A stretch of DNA of 64,000 nucleotides, from assembly GCA_009869945.1 (NCBI GenBank), contig WIXG01000288.1, forward strand, positions 1 to 64,000, written 5' to 3'. Under the pieces are notes generated by a model. That model ran no database searches. It was not told the DNA's origin and worked only from the letters and a program-made list of their open reading frames with translations. This document shows, in pieces, positions 34,070-46,974 of the stretch (position 1 is the first letter of the stretch; each line of letters starts with the position of its first letter). Source of the stretch: Mesaphorura yosii. Lineage: Eukaryota > Arthropoda > Collembola > Poduromorpha > Tullbergiidae. The position numbers and the translations under genes are program-made.

Positions 34070-36367
34070 ATGGAGTCGCCACAGAAAGGAACCTCAAATC
34101 ATTACCTTCATACCAGTTCTACACCAAGTCGTTGTAGCAACTTAAATCAGCTTAATTCTCCGGCCTACGCCACCAAGAAGTGTTCACGATCCTCAGCAAC
34201 TCAGGCGAGCCAGTCCAACAACAACCAAGCTCCCACCCCCACCGCTGCAGCTGCCTCATCGTCAAATAATAAAAACTTGCGCAAATCGTCGTCAACATTT
34301 CAACCAATTGGACTGACATTTTCGTCGACTAACAACGTGGGGTCATTTATTCCTCCTGGAATTCTCAGTCCACACTTATCAACAACTGCGCAATCCGCCA
34401 ATTCAAGCCCTTTAGGAACTCATCCTTTGTGTGTGTCACCAAATAAGCCAAGATACAGTGATAGATTTATTCCAGCCAGAGCTGGAAACACATGGCATCT
34501 GACGTACCCCACTTCACCCACCGTTCACGCACCTGTAAGTAAACGTCAACTTGATCCTAAATTTGCAAATAGTTTGGGATTTAAAGTTTAAAGTGTCATG
34601 GGTAATGCTCTTTTGATTTAAAGGAGGGCATCAGACCATTGACTCCTCACAAGAGGTCCAAAGAGAACCAGGAAAACAACAAGGAAGGATCAGCGCTCTA
34701 TTCCTGTTTGCTGATGAATGAAGTATTGGGTTACCAGTTTGAAGATAACAAAGAGTTAGGGTCAGGAACACGAAAAGCGACACCGAACCGCAAACTGTTT
34801 AACGTAAGCCCTCTCACAATTTTCTTTTCTAAATAAACGATTCAGTATGGTTTTCTCATACCACCATTACTTTGTCTTTTTGAATAGTTTGACTCGACCG
34901 ACCGTTCGGTTGTGATGAGTGGCCCATGGTCTCCATACTCCTTATCTCCAATTAGTCATAAATCAGAGAAACTTCTTAGATCTCCAAAGAAACCAACTAG
35001 AAGAATTTCTAAGGTACCTTTCAAGGTAAGGACATTTCGAAGTTTGTTGGGAACATAAAAATACGAGGTCGGACGACAATTTAAGATTTCTGTTTCTTTT
35101 CACCTAGGTTTTAGATGCGCCAGAACTTCAGGACGATTTCTACTTGAATTTGGTCGACTGGTCATCACAAAATGTTCTGAGTGTGGGCTTGGGAACTTGC
35201 GTTTATTTATGGTCGGCGTGTACTTCTCAAGTGACCAGACTTTGTGACCTGGCACAGTCTGATGATACGGTTACCTCAGTCTCGTGGAATGAAAGGGTAA
35301 AAATAAAAAATAAATTAATGTTCTTTTAGCAGCCGTGATAAGAACATATTTTTGAATATTAGGGAAGTCTTGTTGCCGTTGGGACTCAAGCTGGACTGGT
35401 GCAAGTTTGGGATGCTGCGGCTGGGAAGCAAGTTTCGACATTCCGAGGGCACACGGCACGTGTTGGTGCAATTGCTTGGAACGGAGATTTGCTGTCGAGT
35501 GGTTCGAGAGACAGGTTCATTAATCAGAAAGACATTCGAGAACCGCCGGCTATACAAGAACGCCAATTAGTGGGGCATCGTCAAGAGGTATCGTTAACAA
35601 GAACGCCCTGAGATTCACTCATCTGAGGTCTGTGCACTGACACTTTTGTCACTTCCCATGTTGTTTAGGTTTGCGGTTTGAAATGGTCCCCTGATAACCA
35701 ATCCCTGGCTTCGGGAGGAAATGACAATCGACTTTATGTCTGGAACTTGCATTCTACTGTACCGGTTCAACAATACACTGAGCACTTGGCGGCCGTGAAG
35801 GGTAAGCTATAAAGTTGTGTTCATCACGATCCGTATTCTCTAAATCATTATTGAGATTTTAATCTTCTAACCATATCGCATTTTATTCGTAGCTATTGCT
35901 TGGTCTCCTCATCATCACGGTTTGCTAGCAAGTGGAGGTGGAACTGCTGATCGGTGTATTCGATTTTGGAACACTCTCACTGCACAACCCATGCAAAGTG
36001 TTGACACAGGATCTCAAGTCTGCAATTTAGCGTGGTCGAAACACTCCTCAGAATTGGTAAGTTTTCATTTGCATGACACATAAAACCAAATTAATAGTTC
36101 TTCTAATTCCATTGGTAAATTTTTTAGGTGAGCACGCACGGATATTCGCAGAATCAAGTTCTCGTTTGGAAGTATCCCTCTCTACAACAAGTTGCAAAAT
36201 TAACTGGTCACTCGTATCGCGTATTGTATTTGGCCATGTCACCAGATGGTGAAGCCATTGTCACCGGTGCAGGGGACGAAACACTCCGCTTCTGGAACGT
36301 GTTTAGCAAAAACAGGTCTCAAAAAGAGAATAAGTCTTCTCTGAACCTTTACAATAGCATTCGGTAG
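34070..36367 (+). CDS. fzr: Fizzy-related protein / Cdh1, APC/C activator
   Basis: Cdh1 recruits substrates to the anaphase-promoting complex in late mitosis and G1 and in endocycles. Eight exons: 34070-34534, 34624-34803, 34888-35025, 35108-35296, 35363-35587, 35669-35801, 35893-36056 and 36128-36367. They total 1734 nt and encode 577 residues. The C-box DRFIPAR lies at residues 131-137. LLRSPKKPTRRISKVPFKVLDAPELQDDFYLN-type sequence leads into seven WD40 blades. The C-terminal Ile-Arg (IR) tail that docks on APC3 is present. The proximal sequence KNRSQKENKS is close to the insect form. The first 130 residues are Ser/Thr/Asn-rich low complexity with no match to the usual Cdh1 N-terminus. The true start may be in an upstream exon, because the frame is open to about 33977 without another ATG. 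Confidence 0.95.
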
Positions 36368-39300
36368 ATTGCTGTAACGATCGAATACTTTAAGTTACTA
36401 GTTACTAGATTTATACAGGCTAAGTCCATGCGTAAGCTCAAAATTATGCGTACAAAATTGAAACTTTTCAATTTCAATGTTATACCTCTTCATATGTCTT
36501 AATTACGTCCTTCTCAATGTACTGTAAAAAGCTATACTTCTGATATGGAAATGTCCCCTGTAGAGAATAATAATACCTCCTCTATGGAACATGCCAATTT
36601 TGTACTATTTCAGCGATAAGAATTAGTTCAGAATTTGTAAATCTTCTTATCTCAACCGCATTTACGGGATAATAATCCGTTCAATCGTGTTTTCAAATTT
36701 CATTTTTCTAAGACGAATCCGTATAATCATACATGCTACCGAATCTGTGTTTACTTGTTTAGTTATTACATTAGAGTATATATCATTGTTATTCAGATAA
36801 TCTATTTTTCGAAGTTATACAGTTTTGTTGCCGAATCGCAATATTCCTCGTTTGAAATCTCCAGTCATTTGTCCATTTACAATATTTCGTTTTACAAGCG
36901 TTTCTCTTGTAATATCTGTCGTGTCTAATCAAAAACACACTTCTAATTAAACCGGATTTATCGCTCATTTCCACGTACGAAATAATATACTTTAGCAAGA
37001 GAAAAGTTATATAACTAAAAATTCGCGGGGTTGTTGTGCTTGAGTTCTGTGGAATCCGTCAAATGCGAAATTCAAAGAAAACGGCAATGCACAACTTCCA
37101 TGTAACGAAGCACGCAATTTTATTAGGTTGTCGTACTCAAGTTATAAAGAATTTTTAAGCTTGAGAATTTATATGGAAATTACATTCGCTTCCGAATTGA
37201 ATCGGTGAGGTTCAGAGTTTTACTCGATTGAACGTGCTTGACATTCTCTGTAAAAAGAAACAAAGTGAATACGTTCTTCGTGTTTTGAGTAAAGAAGGAA
37301 CTGAACAATAAAGCATTTATGCATTTTAAGAAAATATAAACCATTTATTTCTCTCATCCAGACTTAGCGAGTCAAACTGAAAACGGTGCATTTATTCAGC
37401 TCGTACTTGTGGGCGACCAGAACGTGCATAAAGGGATGGATTCCCTTTGCTTCTCACTCAGGATTCCCTTCAAGATTCCGTATGCTTTTGTTGCCGTGTG
37501 AAATTCTGCTTGCACCCAAAAGCTCATAAAATTAGCATTCGACACTCAAAAGACTTGCAATGAATAATTTGACCGTTGCACTTCTGTCTGTTGGCTTAAC
37601 ATACGATAAATATAAATGCCCATTCAACAGTATGGAAGACCAGGCGATCGTTTCTCATGGTTATTTATCTTATGCACGAAGCGTAAACTTTGAACTCTCT
37701 ACCCAAGCTGTCAGTGAATTATGCGCATAATTTTGTTAGTCGTTTGAGATTTTGATGTATCTTTGTTTCGTTTGGACGACAAACCGCACCTGAGATCCTG
37801 AATTAATTTTAGCGACGAATCTTCCGTTGCAAAATTGAGATGCAAATCTCAACTTGAAAGCAAAGCAAACATATAACGATTTTTGTACGTGCATCATTGC
37901 GCGCAAGTGGAACAAAAATGCTCACTTGTTCATTGTATGGCTTTGTCTGGAATTCTGTGGGGAATTACTCACATTGAAAGCGTTTCAGCCAACATTCAGA
38001 GGTGTAAGATAAATTAGAGTCACGCCAAACGCACTTTTTCACTTTGCTTAACAGTTTATTTAAATGAAACCTTAAATATTTGTCTTTTGCAATCGGAAGT
38101 ACACAGAAGTTTGCCCCACACGAAAAATACAAGTAGAAAATTTAAAGCACCATTGTAATTCGCAATTTACGGACTACAATGATTCATTCGTTCAGTATTT
38201 GTACAAGACTATTACATTACATTGTTGTTTGGAAGCTTATGAGTTCAGTACGAGCAACTCCAGGTTTGCTGGCTTTTGTGAGACCTCTACCTTTCACTTG
38301 TCTGTTGTTGTCTCCATTCTCTCCGCAACGCTGTGCTAAACGCTTTCTAAAAAATCGCATGCAATCCTTTGCATTTGAACCAGAAAAACAGGCAGTTCAA
38401 GTTCAAAGGTCCTCAAAACTGGCGAAGGTTAAGGCACTAAAGCGGAAAGATCCTCTGTGACGCAATCTTTAATCCCTTGCTTTATCATATTAACTCCAAA
38501 CAACCAGAACGGACGGTTTCTTTTAAAAGTCCTTCCTTCCTATCGCACCCTTAGACTTGTTTATGTAAGCGTAAATCTATTTTTGAACACGACTAACTTG
38601 ACCATTGACCAGCTGCAATGATGACGTATCACATTGCCCCTGCAGTCGTGAGTCTCTTGTCTAATTTAAGGATTAATCACGAAAGTTTATCAGCACTGAG
38701 TCATGTTCTGTAAGTCCTGTGGGTAAAAACGTTGAGATTGAGATCAGGTTTCCATTTGAGACCACTGCTGTATCTACTAGTCAACGTAACCACGAACAGT
38801 TTTGGTCGTTGGTGAATTTTGGTCAGGATGACGAGGATTTTGACCCGATGTTACGTTGGCTGTGTCCTGTCACGTCGTCTTGCAAGCAGTGACCGCGTTC
38901 AATCAGATTTCGTATCCTGTATACCCAGAAAGACAGTAACCTGTCTCTGACACTCGTTGAGACCCCGGCTTGGAAGAATTACTATCGTCATTCATTAATC
39001 TGAATATAACTCCATACAACCGACGTATTTTTATGAGCTTAGTCCCACCTGTGCGTAGTGCACACTTTCTCTTCGACAAAATGCTTGTCCGGCAGCAGTG
39101 ATAAATAAAAGTGCTGCCTGACAATGAAAAAAAATTAAAGAGAAGGTTAACCATTTCATGTAATACGTGTGAGTCTTCTTTTTAAAGTACGGCCGGCCAA
39201 TGCCTAGGTGAACGCAGGCTGAGCTGAAAGTATACAAAAGGAAGAGGAAACTGGGATGCAAATGAGTAGAGTGAGCCTCACTCACTTTTCACGAATGTAC

Positions 39301-40374
39301 GTGGAAGTTGAGATTCACGTTTGTATACTTTTATCAGATTTAGCTTGATCATCACTTTGATATAAATATACCTGTTGAATGTTATTGACACTGATTTTGT
39401 CCGTTGCTAATTGAAGGACCTGAAGCTAAGCAAAGACGGTAAACACGATCTTGTTGTTTCCGATAATCTGCGCCCACACTTGTGTGTTAATGATGACAAT
39501 ATGATTAGCATTTTAGACGGTTGGAAAGTTGGAGTGGAACTATGGGCATTCGCATTTGAGGCCAATTGGTCTTGTTATGTGATCGTTAGCGTAATTACAA
39601 GACTGCGTGCTTCCCTGCAAACTGCAACATGCATGGCGAGTATGATGGGCTTGCTCAGCAGGTGTAAATAAGATGCGACGCTATTTTTGCTCGTACGTAC
39701 GAGCTCGAATTTCCATTCCCATGTATATTCTCTTGTAGTCAGAGTCGCAGACCCAGGGCTCGAATTGGCTTTGCTCACAACTGGACAAATATGACAACAG
39801 TCTGGTTTCGAAGTCAACGGAGAGTCGCCTCAACTGTATTGTTAATGGCCCAATGCATTACCGAATGAGTTTTTGGAGATTAGTCAGAAGTGCGAGAACA
39901 CAAATCACGTTTATTTGTAGGACTGGCCAACGCATGACCGAGATAAGTCTTGACATTTACATTTTACATGTTAACTAAATCTACTCGGCCTGTCACCGAT
40001 GAGAATCAAAATATTTAAATATGCATTACCAACAATTAGTGTGATTGCAGTTTGAATAGACTCGTTCAGCATTGAACGTTAAAAATGGTAAAATATTTAG
40101 TGTTTTTTATTTAGGTGCAACGGTGCAACCGGTTACGTTGCTTGCTATTTTTGTGCATAAGTTAAAATTCTCAGACTCAGAAGGTAAATGGTAACTAAAT
40201 TAAAATACTCAGTTCAAATAAAAATGATATGTAATATTTGCATTGCTTAGGTTATACCCAACTTAATGTTTGCGACAAGAAGAAATAAATGTGTTTTCAT
40301 GATTAAAAGCAAGATCACCGTTCCATTTGAATAAATAATTAAATACTCGTTTTAAAGCGAAGTTCGGACGTATC
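36368..40374. other. 4 kb convergent intergenic region, Cdh1 and PGAP6 3' sides
   Basis: AT-rich sequence after the Cdh1 stop. A minus-strand AATAAA (plus-strand 40106-40111) is a plausible PGAP6 poly(A) signal. One ATG-initiated frame of 93 codons (38179-38460, plus) has a hydrophobic N-half and a basic C-half but no recognisable family, and it is within chance length. Nothing else is supported. Confidence 0.45.
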
Positions 40375-43300
40375 CTAGCGTGCATTATTTTCGTGTACTA
40401 AGTGATCCAGTTCTGATGTTACGAAGAAGATGGGACTAGATGCATTATTCTGCTGGTACTCGCTGACGGCGGCCAGCTCGGCGCTGTTGCTGATTTCAAG
40501 TTTGCCTTGGCTTCCATTTGTTTCTGTTGACTCCTTTTTCTTCTTCGGCAGGAGGTACACCAAAGAAAGAGCGATGATGACATGCCATGCACTGTGAGTG
40601 TACTGAAATTGGAAAGATTACAATCAGCATCCGTAATCAGCATCAAATCTAAGGTCCACACAGTTGACCTTACTCGGTAGTTCTCTTCAGTTTCCACAAA
40701 CGCAAACAAAATCAGTCCAGCTGATCCAAGCAACACTCCCGGGATGAACAAGAGGACAGCTTGCAGAGATGGCTTAATCAGTGTCCGCGAACGAATGCAG
40801 CGATAAACCCAGATACTTAACGGAATCGCAATTCCCAAGCAGAAGGGAACGATGAATACCATGAGACCTGTCGGATTCTGCACAACTCCTACTGCAATTA
40901 TTAGCGCTCCCAGCATGTATAACACGGAGTCGAATTTTGGTGGATTATTTCCAAGTGAGATCAGAGTCACCCAAAACGCCAATATCGATGAGAAGAAATC
41001 GCAGAATTGCAAGACCTAATCAAAAAGAGGATAGATTAGTACGAGCTGAGTCCGTGATATCAGTGAACGGCAAAGAAAAGAAGAAAACGCCATGATGCTT
41101 ACCTGATAACGAGTTACGCAGTATCCGTAAATATCTTGATCACAAGCATGGTAAAGAGTGGATGAGATCATGGTTGCCAAGTAGATCAGTATGTGAGTAA
41201 ACATTCTTCTTCGAATTGCCAGAAATATTGCAGGAAGAAAGAATAAGTTACTCAGAGTCAATAAGAACGTAGTCAGCAGCAATATCCGCTCTGGTATCGC
41301 TTCAGAATCGTCTGTACAAGCCCATCCTCGATACCCTGTAAGAAAATACAAGTATTGGTTGATTGAAATTGGCAATTGACAATTATGCAGTCTAGAAACA
41401 GAAATGACAAGAGCAGACGTACCTCCGACGCAACGGCATGACGTGTAAAAGAACTGTCCCTTGTGAACTTCTTGGCAGATTCCATATTTTCCACATGGTA
41501 GAATGGGTCCACCGGGCGACAGCGGCTTGGTTAAAACGCAAGGTTGAGTTCTGATGTCCAATGAAATTAGAAAATCCTCACCAGCGCAGGGCACTTTTTC
41601 ACTGAGGAGCAAATCAGTATGTCATTAGTTACTTCGAAAATACTTGAAGTGAAACGAGTTCATTGGAATTACTTTTCGTAGTAGCAAGTTGTTGTAAAAG
41701 ATACGAACCACACATCCGGCTCCGGATACGGGATCAGGACCGTATCATCGACTCTGGACACATTGTTTGCGTTAGAAATGGTCAGCAGTAGGCCAGATTC
41801 ACAGCAGTCTGTGATATTATCACTTTCGCAGCAAAACGTTGCAGGTGGTCGTCCTTTTCGAATGCATCCAATGATTGATAACATTTGCGTCTCATTCTGG
41901 AAATTGAAGAAAATGGTCAAAGCAAGGCTCGCTTAAAGGTGCATGGAAGTCGGAATAGTTTTAATTTCCTACCATTTGTGGCTCATCCAAGTGAATGCTG
42001 ACACTCAAGGTGCCTCCGATGTCAATGTAGGGAAGGAGTTCGAACGAAACACCCACTGATCTCGTGTCTTTCACCGCGAGCCAAGTAGTAAATAGCTCCT
42101 TGCCCTTAAATATAAGTAATGACAAGATCGATTAATACATAATGACGACACACCAGCATTCCGTTCTCCTGCTTAAATATCTTACCTCGAGTAGAAAGGT
42201 ATCTGAGAAGTCTTGTGCATGCTTGATCCGAGTCAATCGGAAGATGGGAACGCACAAGCACTCAGGCTCTTCGAAAATTAACTCCCCGGTCTGATTCTCC
42301 TTACTTAAATACGTTCGAACGGCTTGGTCTTTGCTCTTGGATTTGTTGTTATTGTTGTTGGTGATCAGTTCCGCCATTTGCCTGATAGCTGTGCTTTGCG
42401 TGAGCTTCGGGTAACACTCTATATGACGAGTAAAAACCTGCGACTGAGCCTCTGAACCTTTCGAAATGTATTGATCAATGTCATTGTTAAGTACAATTGC
42501 TTACCATTCACATTAATTGTAACATTGTAGGTTACCCTCGTCTCAGTTACTACCACCAAATAATAGTACGAGTCTGACACCGGAAACATTTCGGTATAGG
42601 TTATGTTTGATCCAGTTTCATCACTAATTGACGTGATGATGCCCTCATCAGTGCTGAAGTGAGGTAAAGCTCTTGGACGTAACAGAATTTGCTGAATGCA
42701 AGTAGTCACGGAAGAAATATTATAGACTCCTGAGTCGCTGCTCGTATTGTCTTCAGGTCGAGTTGATGATTTATTCATTGGGTCGGAGAGATCAAGTCCG
42801 TTCCGGTTTGAGTATAGTGAGAATCTACGTGTTGTTTGTAGACGGCAGCTGTCTATTCTCAAGGTGAATGACCATACACCGCTTGGAATATAAAATCTGC
42901 AATGGTAATTTTGCAATTAAAACAATGGGACCTCATCAACGCAACCACGCTCAATGCAATCATGGCACCTGCTCACTCACTTACTTGTAGTACGCATATC
43001 GCTCAGTATTCCTCAGATTAACAGTTCTCTCCAGCGGAATCGTGTCCATGCTTGGAGCCTTATTCCAAATTGCAATTGAACCTAAGCTGTACTGGCACTT
43101 GTGCCCGATTCCCTGCAGGAATCCAGTCCATTTAGCATATTGTAATTAAATAGCAAATTACTAAAATCCTAACCTCTTGTTGTACTGGCTGGTCGAAATT
43201 CGGTAAATATCCTGCAGCAAACCAACTTCCGGGCAACGGGTTATTTATGCGAAACAGAGTTGCATCGTGCGGTTTGAACTTTGATTGCAAAGTCAAGTTC

Positions 43301-43760
43301 AGCATGGACGTTCTTCCCATGTGTAGCTGCGGTGGATAAGTTGCATTGTCTGGTGACACAACCGGATAGCTTCCGGGCTGCAAAAATCTGCATGAAAATT
43401 CTCTCTTAGGGGTTATGAGGTTATGATCGAACAGCATGTGTGTCTTTTGGAATGGACTTACATATAGACTTCTCTTGTTGGACAACCGGGATCATCCATG
43501 AAAGCTGCAAACTGGAAATTTGCTTGAGAAACTTCTCTCGGGACGTAATAGTGAAAGAGCGTAACATCTGCATAGCTTCGATATGGACGCAGCAAGCCTT
43601 CTTGGCTCGCTTCTGGGAGGACGCAGCAAACTTCAGCCACTACAAAGAGATCGAATAAGTTAGACCGCCCAGAAAACTGGGAACCATGTAAGGGCAATGC
43701 CAGGATCTTGCCATTACCTGTCAGCGCCAGCCATGTGACCAAAATCCACTTGAAACCCAT
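40375..43760 (-). CDS. TMEM8: PGAP6/TMEM8-type GPI-specific phospholipase A2 (CREST family)
   Basis: This family comprises multi-pass membrane enzymes that act on GPI anchors; PGAP6 sheds GPI proteins by PLA2 activity. Twelve exons on the minus strand: 43760-43718, 43639-43462, 43387-43174, 43112-42985, 42896-42505, 42418-42186, 42104-41973, 41896-41673, 41601-41423, 41335-41103, 41015-40674 and 40602-40375. They total 2526 nt and encode 841 residues. A signal peptide (MGFKWILVTWLALT) is followed by a long luminal region. An EGF-like module comes next (PCGKYGICQEVHKG, CRCVGGYRGWACT). A seven-segment CREST hydrolase domain starts near residue 570. Putative catalytic residues are visible: STLYHACD (His 623), FCDFF (Asp 644) and HSAWH (His 755/759). 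The cytosolic tail is Lys/Glu rich. The first ATG is at 43760; an upstream TTG at 43895 was rejected. Human PGAP6 is about 770 residues. Confidence 0.92.
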
Positions 43761-45483
43761 GCTGGGTTTCTGTCTGCTGTTCGGCGTAAACTCTACCACG
43801 TAATAACTTTTAGCTGCGACATTTCTAGTTCGTTTGCGTCTTCGAACAGTGAGAAAGCAAACTGAAACTCGTTTCAGCCTCGATGAAGAATCCAAATTTT
43901 ATCTTGGACATGCAATGGTAGAGAGCTAATATTACAGGAACTTCTTGAGACCGTTATAATAATTACATAACTCAGCTGCTTTTTGGTGCAGCAACACTGG
44001 GTATAAATTAGTCTTTACCGATTTATCTTAAAGAAGATTACGGTGCTTACGTTTTAATGATTCTTCAAGGCGTTACCGCGTTACTTCTTCGCAAACGTTA
44101 TAACTACCGTAAAATGTCGAAAACACTGCCTTACAAATCAAATGCACAATAAGTGGCTGTTAAATGGCCTGCATTTCAATAGCTAATGGAATGAGATCAC
44201 ACAAATACTCATTAAGTTCCTGCTGCAAGTTTAGCTACACAGCGTAATAGCAAATGTCGTGATGTCATGCAAAGTCATATCATTGTCGCATTGATATGAT
44301 AATTAACACACGTTGAAGTTACAATAATAACAACTATGAATCAGCTGGATTTTGTATGTATTGAATAAAGCCTGTCTTAGTTCGTTAATTCGCCCAATTA
44401 AGAATACATTGGACAAGAAAGCGGTAAAGTTTTGATTGAGATTGAGGTACTGATTGAATTGAATGTTAAGTGTTAAGTTTAACAATTTAGATCAGAAATC
44501 TCACGTGTGTCTTGAACGGTAAGAATAAAAACTATCAACTTGTCAACCCTGATTTGTTAGTGAGTATTTTGTCGAATCCAGTTGTTTGTTCCAGGCCGGA
44601 TTGCTAAGTGCAGTGTTCAGTCGTGGCTCGTGAATATTTGAGACTCTCAAAATCTGTAACGCATACGGCACGTGTTGTTAAATTGTTTCGCGTTTGGAAT
44701 TGTTATGACTAGTGAAGAATGGGGCGGATGATATATTTTTTACAAAATATGATAAGATAAGCATGTAGCAGGCATCAATGACCTTGCCTAGGTTAATTAG
44801 TCCTTGACACACGATATACAAATTAAGCTAAAGCTACTGCCTCGCTGAACGAGGAATGAAACAGGGCTTACCCGCTGTTGTTTCCGCGTGCCGATTGCGC
44901 GTAGTCAGTTATCAGCCGCAAGAAATGGAACTGTTAATCAATTGACGCACCACCTGCAATGCGTGATTGCTTTGTATTTGCTTACATGATATTGCTGACA
45001 GAATGCGAGATCTTCTTGAAATTCACAAGCCTGGGAGTCAAGATCATGGTCTGAAGGCCATGTTTAGACAGAAAAATTTGCGAAACCTCACCACCAAATG
45101 CAGCTACACTAAATGGGCAACTGGTCAAAATTCACTGAAACAGAGGCTGTGTATCTGGTAGCAGCCTCTGTCTAGACACTTATTAGTATTGTTATGCAAT
45201 GGCAAGGAAAAAGTCAGCTGCTCGAATCGTTCCCAATGCAGTTTCATGCAATATTAATACAACCAACCACACACAAATGCACCATGGCGGATTCCATTTG
45301 ATTTTTCAATAAAAGAGTCCCTTTACAGTCTCCACGCTACCAAGCGGGGGAGGTCGCTGGAAATGTTGGTCTCCATTGATTTCTGGAAGGCCACTGGTCC
45401 TGCGCTGCCTACGAGATCTTAAACGATTCTAAATGTCTCTATTCTTGGCTTCGTCTGGGAAAGTAAAACCTGAATTATCGGCC
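43761..45483. promoter_or_regulatory. Divergent PGAP6/TAF11 intergenic region
   Basis: About 1.7 kb separates the PGAP6 start from the probable TAF11 start. It is AT-rich on the left. I see no recognisable coding sequence on either strand. Confidence 0.45.
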
Positions 45484-46724
45484 ATGAGCTCTGCTGAAGA
45501 GGTAAGCGCAAATGTCAAGACTTAGCATCGTTGAAGGGACAACAATGCAGTTATTCTGTTATATTGCCGAAAATGTTTATTCACCAGATTAAGATGGCCA
45601 GTTTAAGCGACGACGATGAGGACGAAATTGACATGACAAGCACGAATGCCCCTGACAAAGAATTCCCACACGAAGAGCCACCACCTACTTTGCCACTAGA
45701 CACCAGCACCTCTTCCATAGTCGTGGACGCGGATGACGAGAATGAAGACGAGCCTTCAGAAGCGGAACCCTCATCTTCCAGCCCAAGCTTTGAGGAAACG
45801 AAAAATTATAGTTTTGTACTCGACACCTCCATTGTAGATGTCTCGCTACAAAAGGACGACGACGACTCCGTCATCCTGTCTCAGGACAGTGGTATCGAAT
45901 CACAGCTACCACCGTCGACACTGAATACGAGTCAGAGTCAAGATACACGGCAGAAGGATGATGATGAAACTAAGAGTGACGAGGAACCGGAAACGGAGCA
46001 AACTTCAGCTCCGATGCCATCACAGATTCATACCGCTGGTCCATCAACAGCTGAATCTTTGGCTGAGTTGGGCTTATCACCGCATGAAATAAATAAACAG
46101 CTCCAGAGAGAAGCCACAGCTAGAAATAAGCGCGAAGTTGAGGAAGAAGAGCGGGAGAGAATGCAGTACGCACAACCTAGAACCCTTTGGGCCCAAAAAT
46201 TTGTGAGATCTTGAAGCTAATTATTTTTTTCTGATATTTCAGAGTACTTGTTTCCAACTTTACCGAAGATCAGTTGGATCGCTATGAGATGTATAGGCGG
46301 GCAGCCTTTCCTAAGGCTGCAATTAAAAGGGTTGGTTTCCGTTTCATTGAGAATATTAACAGAATACAACAATGAGTTGTCATTAATAAATTATGAAATC
46401 GCGGATTGGGAACAGTTAATGCAGGTGATCACGGGAAACTCGGTATCCCAGAACGCTGTGATAGCAATGTCGGGAATTGCAAAAGTATTTATTGGTGAGA
46501 TTGTCGAGGAGGGTACGTATTCATTTAATGCTCATTCATTCATTCATTCATTTGATTTACTTAACATTAACATTTGCTTCATCTCAGCACTTGATGTGGA
46601 GGAGAGATGGGGTGATTCCGGCCCTATCCAGCCGAAGCACATTCGGGAGGCGGTACGGATTCTAAGACAAAAGCGCGGTGTACCGAAGTGCAACACGTAC
46701 CGCATGAACCCGTACCATCTCTAA
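45484..46724 (+). CDS. TAF11: TFIID subunit 11 (TAF11)
   Basis: TAF11 is a histone-fold TAF that pairs with TAF13 in TFIID and contacts TBP/TFIIA at core promoters. The favoured model has five exons: 45484-45501 (MSSAEE only), 45588-46165, 46243-46330, 46416-46512 and 46588-46724. They total 918 nt and encode 305 residues. The N-terminal two-thirds is acidic and Ser/Thr/Glu rich. The C-terminal histone fold (about residues 198-285) is highly conserved: [65 protein letters not shown] and LQPKH-like [16 protein letters not shown]. If the small first exon is wrong, translation would start at the ATG at 45594, which is in frame. A poly(A) signal is present at 46969. Confidence 0.94.
46533..46552. 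repeat. (CATT)5 microsatellite in the last TAF11 intron
   Basis: Five perfect CATT units inside the 75-nt intron between the last two TAF11 coding exons. Length changes here would alter the intron only. Confidence 0.8.
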
Positions 46725-46968
46725 TACACACATCGCGCATAATTTTCCGGATACTCCATAGTTATTGGAATGGAGACCTCGACCGTGGAGTTTGCTATCT
46801 AAAATCCAGAATGAGGAAAATCTTCGAGCCGAACCTGTTCGAAAAAAAATTCTCGCCCTTTGTATTTAATTCTGCATGCAAATTAGTGTGAAGTTTTACA
46901 GATGTTTTAACTTAGAATAGGGTCAGATTTTATATCTTGTAAACGCTTCACGGCAGCGTATAAAAGCA

Positions 46969-46974
46969 AATAAA
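46969..46974 (+). terminator. Poly(A) signal of TAF11 (AATAAA)
   Basis: A canonical hexamer about 245 nt after the TAF11 stop codon. Confidence 0.5.

Noticed and set aside
38179..38460. 93-codon plus-strand ATG frame with hydrophobic then basic composition in the Cdh1-PGAP6 gap
   Set aside because: Within chance length, no recognisable family and no supporting features. Kept only as a note in the intergenic entry.
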